Position numbers and translations under genes: made by a program
Source of the DNA: Serpula lacrymans var. lacrymans S7.9
Lineage: Eukaryota > Basidiomycota > Agaricomycetes > Boletales > Serpulaceae
DNA length: 64,000 bases
NCBI RefSeq assembly: GCF_000218685.1
Contig: NW_006763297.1
Coordinates: forward strand, 851,557 to 915,556
Direction: 5' to 3'
The notes under the pieces: generated by a model
The model's input: the letters and a program-made list of their open reading frames with translations, nothing else
The model's database searches: none
What the model was told of the DNA's origin: nothing
Shown: piece after piece, positions 12,570-22,318 of the stretch
Layout: every line of letters starts with the position of its first letter
Position numbering within the stretch: the stretch's first letter is position 1

Positions 12570-15061
12570 ATGCTTAGGTTGTCGGGTAAATTCACCTCGC
12601 GGGCTTCAAGACCTATCGTAAGTTGCCCTTGTGTTACCCAAAAGAAATCCCTGCTGAGGTTTAGCAGTCAATGGGAAATATGTCCAAGACTAGGAATATA
12701 AGATCCTCTGCACCCAGGAAGTCAGATACCGTTCCGGAGGGTTACTCAGTTGATCCATCTGCGGGACCCATGCTACGGTTCCAGGCATCCCTGCCACGCC
12801 TTCCTGTCCCTACACTCTCATCCACAGCACACAAATATCTAGAGACTGTCCGGCCTCACTTATCAGAAGCCGAATATGCTACCACTCAATCTGCTGTCAA
12901 CACATTCCTTCATTCGCCGCTGGGTGCCGAGCTGCAGAAGCGTCTCGAGAACCGTGCTGCAGACCCAGAGATGAAGAGCTGGCTTTCTGACTGGTGGAAT
13001 GATGCAGCATATATGGGCTATCGTGATCCAGTGGTGGTTTTCGTGAGCTACTTCTATGTGCACCTAGACGACCCTCGGCGACGTGATCCTGCGAAAAGGG
13101 CTGCAAGCCTGATCAAAGCCATGCTTCCGTTCAGGGAACTCGTTGAATCGTGAGCGCTTTTCATTTTGGATAACCCTATCTCTCCCATTCAGCAATCATC
13201 CTGCAGCAAACAGCTAGAACCGGAGAAAGTCCGCGGAGCTCCATTATGTATGGATTCTTACAAGTGGCTGTAAGACCAAATTTAATCCCCTTTGCTCTAT
13301 TTGGGTGCTGCATTCATCACTTCTTCGCATGCCAGCTTCCACTCTTCGCGATACCCTGTCAAACCTTCAGATACCGCCAAGAAGTTTGATGCCAACACAC
13401 ATAATCATGTCGTCTTCGTCCGGAAAAACAAATTTTTCGAGGTTCCCCTCGCTGGTCCGGACGGCAAGGAGCTCAGTGTTGCAGAACTAGAAGTGTGAGT
13501 GGCGGACATCCTGAGGCAATGGGTTGATGCTCACCAACCTGTTATCACATGTCAGTCAGATCGAACGTGTTATCCAGCTGGCTGGTAACGAGAAAGGTGT
13601 CCCTATTGGCGCTCTTACTAGCGACAATAGGGACATTTGGACGGATGTAAGCCTCCCCATTTCGCTTAGCGCGTGCCCCTGAGCAGGGTCTTCCCATACA
13701 GGCTCGTGCAGCATTACTGGCAGCTTCTCCCGTTAACGAGAAATCCCTTGGACGTATTGAATCCTCCGCGATCATAGTCTGCCTCGATGATACGAAACCG
13801 ATCACCAGAGAAGATATTTCCTGGGCTTGCTGGGTTGGCGATGGCCAGAACCGTTTTTACGATAAACACCAATGTATGTATCTCGCACTCACGCTGAGCG
13901 TTTTTGTATATCTGGAGTCTAATCTTTGTGTACGTAATGCAGTGCTTGTCTTCGATAACGGGCGTTCCGGATTCCTCGGAGAACATTCGTGCATGGATGG
14001 TACGCCTACTCTTCGATTGAACGAGTTCATCCTTGCCTCGCTGGCAGCAAAAAAGGTGGATCTCGGTGAACCACGCACAAGTTCCACCGGTGGTAGTCTT
14101 CCGGAACCGCGCGAACTCAAGTTCGACCTTGACGACCGATGCAAGGCGTTCATCAGTGATTCGTGTCAGCATTTCAACGAACTTGTCGGAAAGCATGACC
14201 TACACGTAAGATTTGGCGTTTGAGATGCATATAGTTGCTTCTGAACTATTTTTTTCTTTCTTGATTTCTTTAAGGTTTTACACTATGAAGGATATGGAAA
14301 GTCCTTGATGAAGACATTCAAAGCCTCTCCTGATGCATGGGCACAATTGGTCAAGCAGCTCGCATTCCATAAGATGTTTAACCGCCCTGGTGTAACGTAC
14401 GAGAGCTGTCAAACTCGGAAATACCAGCTTGGCCGAACCGAGGTCATCAGGAGTGCCAGCTCTGAGACCAAGGCATGGGCTGAGGCCATGCTGAGTGCAG
14501 ACGAAACGGTATGTTAATTATTGATGTTCGTTGAGAAAACAGCCGCACTGATCGGCGTCGTAAAGGATGAACACCGTGCCGCTCTCTTCCGAAAGGCAGT
14601 CTCCAGACACCTTCAGTATGCTGCGTGGGCAGCCGATGGTCACGGCGTTGACAGACATTTCTTCGGTCTCAAGAAAATGCTCCGAGAGGGTGAGCCCACT
14701 CCAGAAGTTTATGAGGACTCTGCATTTGCGAGGACAAGCCACTGGGAACTATCTACTTCCCAGCTCTCATCCAAGTTCCTTGATGGCTGGGGGTATGGTG
14801 AAGGTATTATCCTCATCTCGTACTGTTATGGTGTATCTGACATTATTTCATGCGTGCTTAGTGGTTCCTGACGGCTACGGGCTATCTTATTCCATTGATG
14901 ACCACTACATTCGCTGGACTATAACGTCGCTCAAGTCCGACGTTGCAGAACTAAAGCACTACCTTGCGGAGGCCGCCACGGAGACGCGGATGATGATGGA
15001 GAAAGCCGCGGCGTCAGAGCAACGCAAGAAAGAGGCTGCAGACGGCAAGGCAAAGTTGTGA
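12570..15061 (+). CDS. cat2: Carnitine O-acetyltransferase, mitochondrial/peroxisomal
   Basis: Transfers acetyl groups between CoA and carnitine so that acetyl units can cross organelle membranes. Exon 1 (12570-12617) encodes MLRLSGKFTSRASRPI, basic and hydroxylated with no acid, like a mitochondrial presequence. Exon 2 starts at 12668 and has an in-frame ATG only three bases in (12671). The choline/carnitine acyltransferase fold follows: LPRLPVPTLSSTAHKYL at the N-terminus, WLSDWWNDAAYMGYRDP, and the catalytic-histidine block GEHSCMDGTPT with the His codon at 13984-13986. The carnitine/CoA-site region shows TYESCQTRKY and the STS motif in HWELSTSQLSS, and PDGYGLSYSI lies near the end. The protein ends DGKAKL; AKL is a PTS1. 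Yeast Cat2 likewise carries both signals and uses alternative starts. The highly charged helical tail before AKL is normal for fungal members. Length of about 640 residues fits the family. Confidence 0.92.
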
Positions 15062-17040
15062 TGGGGCCTGTGTTATCCGCATGTAACGGAGCGTGCATGT
15101 AAAAGCGGCCGTAGAGTTGTGCCATTTGTTGTAGATATCATTTACATCGCATCTTTTTTTTCCATGATGAGACTTTCCGGGGAAATGGTAACCATTGTTC
15201 CTACTGTATCCTAATTCGCCGTACCTTTGAGGCACGGTGACTGATTTGGGCTATACAATAAACACAATGACGATGGCGCACAGACATCATAAACAGACGG
15301 TGAGAACGAGAGATCCATGTCTGAATATTAAATACATTTTAAATGGATCCATGTGTGGTCTGGCGGGAGGTAATGCAAAGGAGGTCGCATTACCTCCTGC
15401 CAGACCACCTGAGCACCACCATGCATTTCTGGAACCGCGGTGAACTGCACAAAATTACACTAAACGACATTGAGACCGTCATCAGCCGGGATAAATGATT
15501 ACGCAAAGCCCCTTTCCCAGTCTGAACTCTATGCTTAGTATGATCATCTGATAGGCCCACTGCTGGCGTCATTAACATCGTGGCTCAATCCCTATCAGCA
15601 TTGAGGCATAGTGCTCATTAATTATGACGAATCATATGCAGCTCATTATGTTTATAGGTGATGTCTTGGCTGTAACTTGACATAGGAACGGTCAAAAAAA
15701 GAATTGTTGGAGTATCTGGCCTGAATATATAGAGCTGAAGGCCTGAACATCGGACGCAATGGAAGCTTCGAATTCTGGGACAGCCACCTGTCGCACGACA
15801 AGCTTACCGTACCGTACGGTGCTCCGTCTGATTCGTCGATGGCATCTACGTCCATCATGACCTTGACCCCATTCAATCACAGACATAGTCAGCAAATGAA
15901 TTGCTACCCTCGGCCTGTACCCGACACGGTTGGTGGTGAGCTGCAAGACGGCTGACCCTCAAGGGAAAGTAGTGTTCCACGGAAAGTCAGCGATTCCCAG
16001 GAATACCGTTGAACTTTATGGACTCGAGGCTTGCTTCTACCCAGGGTGTACCTGAGGAGGAAATCAGCCTGATGAGGTGCGTAAGCTGAAGTACCCTTGT
16101 CATTCCCACCATTGGAGCCGTGACTTGGCAGAAGCAGGGAAATTTGTGATAATGAAGTGCGCAAATGGGATGACCATATTTGGATGGGTGAAGTGAGCAG
16201 GTAACGGCAGCGACTAATCAGTGCGTGTGTTCAGGTGACCATTCTGTTGCAGCTCGTCAGAGGTAAAACATGCGGTGCAGGCAAAGCATCAATCAGGTGG
16301 AGGCCGATGTTACGAAAGGGCTGGAGAGGCTAAAGGTTAGGCATGTTCGGGTGAGAGGGGGGGAGAGAGACTGGCTGGATATGGGCTGGAAATTCGAAGG
16401 AAATGGTGAGAAGCGGTACTGGACGTCAGTGATCAGCGAAAACAGCTTATCGCAGATGTTGCAGGGCTGATTCCTTGCCGCTCGGAGAGAGAAGAGGAAG
16501 ATGAGGTGATGCGAAAATTGCGGAGCTGCCATTGCAACATCTATGTGGACTATACATGAAGCCCAGTTGGAAGAATAAGCTTCGATGGCACCGGGGTGAT
16601 GGAGATAATTCCTCTGTAACGCCCCCGCACCTGGTAACGAACTGCTCGATGCATTATATCGCCGTGAGGTCGCCGCGCTCTCTGGCGTCCAGCGGCTATG
16701 GCGCGACGGCCCCGGTGATGGGAATGGGATATGTCCGGCGGAGAGGCCGGGGTGCACATTCACTGGGTTGTAAATCGGCTGGGAGATCTGCTCTCCAGCC
16801 AGCTGCACCCAACCGACACGCCCATCGCAGCACCAGTCACGCTAGCCACATGTCTCTAGCCCCGTAGTAATTTTACCGTACATGTTGTACACCAAATGGT
16901 GCCAATAAAAAATACAACACCCTCCTGCATGCCGTAATGGGTCCTTTAGCCTATCCTATATCTATCTGACCAACATAGAGTCCGCTCAGTTCGGGTTTCT
17001 TCTTAACACCAACTCACACAGACCTCTCTTTCTCTTCCGT
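15062..17040. other. Two-kilobase intergenic region
   Basis: No ORF here has support on either strand. The stretch contains a strong 22-bp inverted repeat (15355-15408, listed separately), a shorter inverted pair around it (gatccat near 15312 and atggatc near 15344), and otherwise unremarkable sequence. The last few hundred bases should include the promoter of the downstream transcription-factor gene, with a CT-rich tract just before its ATG. Confidence 0.4.
15355..15408. repeat. 22-bp inverted repeat / stable hairpin
   Basis: The arm at 15355-15376 pairs with the arm at 15387-15408 around a 10-base spacer. The only non-Watson-Crick position would be G-U in RNA, so the stem is fully paired if transcribed. 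It lies about 300 bases downstream of the carnitine acetyltransferase stop. It could be a terminator or 3' processing structure, a small-RNA precursor or a relic of a miniature transposon; sequence alone does not decide. Confidence 0.9.
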
Positions 17041-20000
17041 ATGTTTACTGCAGCCCCGCAACACAGGCAGCCCGCCCTTCGAACCCCTCCAGACTCTTCC
17101 CCTGACTTTCGCTCCCCAAAACGCGCCCGAAATTCATCCAGAGACCACCCTCAGTCATCCTCAAACGCCCCTGAACAACCACAGGACCCCATTCCATCCA
17201 TCAAGAAGGTGCCAGCGAAAAAACAGCCTCTCTCCTGTGCAGAATGCAGGAGGTCAGTAGCCCATCTCCCTGTAAATTCCCCCAATAAATAATCATCCTC
17301 ATTATTCCCAACAGACTCAAGCTCAAGGTACGCATTCCCTTGTCTGTGCTGCACTCCCATTAACAGTCAGCTCTCTATTTTCCACAAAATCCACTCCTTC
17401 AGTGCGACCGTGTGTTCCCTTGCCAGTCGTGTTCAAAGCGTGGATGTGCTGAGATTTGTCCTGATGGTCGGTTTGAGCGCTTGATTTAATTCTAGAATAT
17501 CTTTTCATTCGTAATTAATATTAATTTAATATTAGGTGCTCTCACATCTGGCAGAGGAAGCAGGTCAATACGATTCCCAATCACTCATCGCCTTTGCTGA
17601 CCCCGCTTTTATCAGGTTCATCCTCGCTAATACGGAGCAACTCCACGACAAGATAATTACCATGAGCGATCGTATCAGACAATTAGAGGATGCGCTGGAG
17701 TCACTACAATCACAGCTGGCACCAGATCCCCATCCCCTGTTGCACCCGGATTTCCTCAAAATTAAGAACTCATTGGAACTCTACAGTTCACAGACAACAG
17801 GGCAACGTTCAAATGCTGATTTCACTGCCGATGAAAACCAAGCCAACAGCAGTCTTACTTCTCTGGTCCCTCCACGCTATACGTCACCGAAAGATGATGA
17901 TCAGAGCCAATCTGGGCGATCGCAGGTATGTGTCTTTTTTCGCACTTTTTTTCTTCCTTTTATTAGTTTTCATATAAGACCCTTCTTCCACCATGTTTCT
18001 TTTCCAATTGCGACGTCTGCTGATTTCATCCACCCCAGGGGAGGAGTTCACCTGAGCACCTGACCCCAGGTAATCTTCAACTACATCCTGAAATCGACGC
18101 CCTGAGCCAGACTTTCCCGTTCCCCATTCTATCGAATAATCCCATGCGGGAGAAGATATACGAGATGCTACCCCCACGCGCAGAAGCTGATCGTCTGTGC
18201 TACCAAGCTCGTCACAATGCGCTGTGGCAGTAAGTTGACTTTGACCTGACACGTCATTTGCTATACTGACCTCCATGAAGGTACAACCTAGACCCTAGCG
18301 AAACGTGGCTTCCAAATCTCGTTCACCACATCTATTCAACCCCCGTGAAAGACTTGTCCTTACGCCGGACGTCTCTTTTGTTTATCATGATGGCCATAGG
18401 CCTCCTAGTCGACCTAGAGCAGCCGAACGAATCTCCACGTGCGGAGATATATCATCGTCTTGCCAGAGCATGCCTGTGCGAAACGAATTTAATGGACGAG
18501 CCTAGCCTGGAACTGCTACAAACCTTAGTAAGAGGGTCATCTCCCTCTCGCCGTGCATGGACTAAACGCTCTCTTAGTTTTATATGATTTGGTATCTTCT
18601 CATCTTTTCTGACAAAAGCCAAGCTGTTGCATATGCTTGGAGCATCATGGGGCTGACAGTAAAACTCGCTCATACTGTGAGTGGTGTATTTGTCGTAACG
18701 TCCACAGTTGACATACCAGCTTGCAGTTAGGGCTTCGTACGTGTACTTGTTTTCTTTACGTTTTTCATAATACCCATCACCCTGTGTAGACCGTGACAGC
18801 AATAGGTGGAAGGTCATCCCGGAAGAAGCCCAGCGACGCCAGATGCTCTTTTGGGAGCTGTTGAATCTAGATGCACGTTTGGTATGTTGTTCATCGATGT
18901 CGGAAACATATGTACAGGTCAAATACTTATTTTTATTGAATAGGCGCTATCCCTCGGACGCCCACCATCAATATGTCTAGCCCATGTTGATTGTAGGCGA
19001 CCATCATACTCCGTGGAAGGAATGTACATCATTCCTGGGACGCAATCGTGTATGTGGTATTCAAATGAGTTGTGCTGTGAGGTACTGATAATTCTCAAGA
19101 TCACGAGTGGAAGCATGGCTTCTTTCTCCAATGTTTGACACCCGTATTAGTCACAGCTATATCTGCTCGTCCACAGCAGTATTCGACTGTCATGGAAGTG
19201 GACAAGACGATCCGTGACTTTCCTATCCCACCAACCTTGGATATCTTTAATACAGATGGGGTAACAGATAACCGCCAGTTAACTATGCAACAAGTATTGG
19301 TCTCGAGTGGCCGTGAAATTGGTACGTGATGGCAATTCAGACCGCACGTTATCTTATCTCAAAGTATCCCAGTTCTTTTACAGCTTCACAGAAACTTCTT
19401 CACCGATGCACTCAGCGAACCTAATGCATTCTCTTACCGTCACCGGTATGCGCCATCAGCGCTGGCGACGTATCTCAGCGCAACTCGTCTTATTGCCACG
19501 CTAGAAATAATGCTTCGCCGAGAACCCCAGCTCAGCAAAAGATTCATGTGCTTCTGGTTTAATGCCTTCTCTGGTGCCGTGAGTATCCGTACTTCGATGT
19601 TGTTTCATTAAGTCTCATCTTCCACAGGTTGCCCTTTCGTTAATTATCTCGAGGACTCCCTTCATCAGCTTGGCCCCTTTTGCACTTCGAGAGTTGGAAG
19701 CGGTGCACCGAGTATTCAGTCAGGTTGCCGAAGAATGCACTAAAATTGCACAGGCCCTAGTAAGTCTTTGATGTTGATCGGGGACTTCACATGCCATTGA
19801 TTGTCGACGTAGCCCCTTCTCACGAAAATTACGGAAAAATCCCGTCGTGTCTACACGCAATGGCGTAAAGCTTCGGAAGATGAGACACCGATGGAGATAG
19901 ACGAGTCTTCCGACCCTGCTGTAACACGCAGAATGCTCGCGCCTGGCCCAGCTGTGAATCAATTGAGAGAAGGAGGCGGGACCAATCCATTTGAGAATGC

Positions 20001-20349
20001 GCATCCACACTTGTTACGGTGTCTAGAGAAGATTGACAACGTAGCCCCGCAGACGATAGAGGAGCTGTGTGCGTTTACATCGCCATCAAGGCCGGCATCG
20101 ACTGCGCTTCCGCAGAGCATCACTTCAGCTAGCCAAGCTCACACGTCGGATCTATCGACTGAGATGTTGGCGCTTGCGCTGGGGCAGAACGAGAGCCTCA
20201 TCGCATCTATCCAGTTCCACTCTACGGACTCTGGTGCGACGACTGGTACGGCTGGTCAGAGAGTGGGTAACCATACTTTCAATTTTGATTTTGGGGCTCT
20301 GGCTTCGAATGTAGAAAGCCAGAGTAACACGTATATGTCTTGGTTCTAG
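17041..20349 (+). CDS. Zn(II)2Cys6 fungal-specific transcription factor
   Basis: Starts MFTAAPQHRQPALRTPPD at 17041 with a Pro/Ser-rich, basic N-terminus. The zinc cluster spans three exons: LSCAECRR (to about 17251), the mini-exon LKLK (17315-17326) and CDRVFPCQSCSKRGCAEICPDG (about 17401-17465). This gives six cysteines with CX2CX6CX5CX2CX6C-type spacing, as in Gal4-like binuclear clusters. A linker and coiled-coil-like segment follow (HDKIITMSDRIRQLEDALESLQSQL, about 17649-17718). The middle region, with MLPPRAEADRLCYQARHNALWQYN and LRRTSLLFIMMAIGLLVDLEQP, matches the fungal_trans regulatory domain. The last exon (about 19813-20349) is Pro/Thr-rich and ends NTYMSWF. It should act in the nucleus as a sequence-specific regulator. 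Its target genes are unknown; adjacency to the PTS1 cluster makes a role in that metabolism a testable guess only. Confidence 0.85.
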
Positions 20350-20836
20350 GGGTTTGGGACTGGAGTTTTATCCTATAAAACCATAATTATGTTTTACTCT
20401 CCAATTTTTTGCTTTGTTTGCTTTTTCTTCTTCTTCACATGTTCGCGGATTGATTGTGTGCACAGGTAGTATTAATGATAGGGCCGTGCGGCATAGTACT
20501 AGTAGTACATAGACGTAGACGACGATCCAGACTCTGGACATGTACTGCATAGTCTTGTTTCTTCATGCCCTAGTTTTGTGATAGTCTTTAGTTTGTATGC
20601 AACAGTCGCGACCCCCAAAGGTGTCGTGCATATGCGATGGTCGCTATCGTCTTTTGAACCCATGTTATTTAATAGCTGCAGATTCAAAGATTCTCAGGCT
20701 TCACACATACGGGAAAGACCGACAACCGAGGCATTACTTACGTAAGATTGTGGCTGTGGTATGTGGCTCAAGACAACTGAACAACAGTTTGCTCCTTGGA
20801 TCCTCTTCATCGTTGCAGGCTTTCTTTCGCTCTATC
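20350..20836. other. Intergenic
   Basis: About 490 bases between two same-strand genes. T-rich sequence follows the transcription-factor stop. I see nothing else. Confidence 0.35.
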
Positions 20837-22318
20837 ATGTCTCGAATAAAAGAAGTATGGTCTCCAAATCTCGAAGCTGAGATGCGCAATATTCGCAAGA
20901 TGGTGGAGAATTATCCGTACATTGCCATGGTCGTGCTCAATTTCCTTGTTTATTATGCACCCTTTCAAACTGACATCAGGATAGGACACAGAGTTTCCAG
21001 GCGTCGTCGCGCGCCCCATTGGTGCATTCAAGACATCGTCCGATTACCACTATCAAACAATGCGATGCAACGTTGACCTTTTGAAGATAATACAAGTTGG
21101 CATTACGTTGGCAGACGAGGAAGGAAATTACCCTCAGGACGTGACCACCTGGCAGTTCAACTTCCGATTCAGCGTCAAGTGCGTTGATTGACCTCAATTG
21201 TCGGCTCTCTCGTCAGATATTGAGATGGAATGGATGACAACCTTTCAGTGATGATATGTATGCGCCCGAATCTATCGAACTCTTGCAAAAGTCTGGCATC
21301 GACTTCCAACGGCATGAAGAGATCGGGATTTCGCCCAATGATTTCGCCGAACTAATGATAACTTCCGGCCTGGTCCTCGCCCCGGACACGAAATGGATAT
21401 CATTTCATAGGTGAGAAGACGAAGTTCATTTGTTGCCAATTCAATCATGAGTAGGGAACGTTATCCGGAGTGTGCTTTCCCCGCGCGATCTGATGCGGTA
21501 GGGGTTTACCCGGGACAAACGTTTGCAAACTTTTTTTTGTACGAGCAAGGAAGTCGCGATATTTACGCTCCCAGGCATCTTATATATTCTTTATCTCACC
21601 TTGCTCCATTATCTTTTTCTTTTTCAATCAGACGGCTGATAGTCCTTTTCTTTCTACGTTTAGTGGCTATGATTTTGGGTACTTCGTCAAGCTCCTCACT
21701 GCTGTATCGTTACCAACGACGGAAGACGTATTTTTTGATCTACTGCGTACATGGTTTCCAACGGTTTATGATATCAAGTTCATGATGCGGGCTTGCAAGG
21801 TCCTGAAGGGAGGCTTGCAAGATGTTGCAGATGACCTCGGGGTAAGCCATTCGCTTATTATAGCATCGCACGTAAATTGACCTAAGTGAAACTAGGTCAT
21901 GCGAATAGGACCTTCACATCAAGCAGGTTCAGACTCACTCCTTACTGCTTCCACGTTCTTCAAGATGCGAGAACTGTATTTCAATGATCGCATCGATGAC
22001 GCTGAATACAACGGCAAGCTTTATGGCCTTGGTCAAACTTTCTCCACACCGAATGGTATCACGGATACGGGGCGAGGCGGAGCTACCATAGCCGAACGTG
22101 AAGACAGAGGCTTGTCTAGGGAGGCTCAGAACCAAACACCAGGTCCTGGGCCTTCATCCCTTTCACAAAACCAGAATGTCATGGGCATGGGTGGACCGCT
22201 ACCCACACCAGCAATGGGTGGGGCAATGCCAACACCATTACCGTCAGGAACGGCGTATGGACCCATGTCCGCAAACGGACCATATCTGCGTACATCAATA
22301 GGTGTAGGGGGAAGGTAG
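20837..22318 (+). CDS. caf1: CCR4-NOT complex deadenylase subunit CAF1/POP2
   Basis: A DEDD-type 3'-5' exoribonuclease that shortens poly(A) tails within CCR4-NOT. It starts MSRIKEVWSPNLEAEMRNIR at 20837. The first intron (20931 to about 20988) separates ENYPYIAM from DTEFPGVVARPIGAF, which supplies the first Asp and Glu of the active site. NVDLLKIIQVGITLADEEGN, TTWQFNF, WISFHSGYDFGYFVKLLT (the second Asp region), FFDLLRTWFPTVYDIKFMMRACK and HQAGSDSLLTASTFFKMRELYF (third Asp) follow in family order. The nuclease ends near residue 265. The remaining roughly 90 residues (22030-22318) are a low-complexity Gly/Pro/Met-rich tail, common in fungal members. The gene is a conserved housekeeping gene and a useful anchor for synteny. 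Confidence 0.95.

Noticed and set aside
16293..16808. 171-codon minus-strand frame in the 15-17 kb gap
   Set aside because: Mixed low-complexity sequence overlapping a plus-strand frame of similar length; neither shows a domain.
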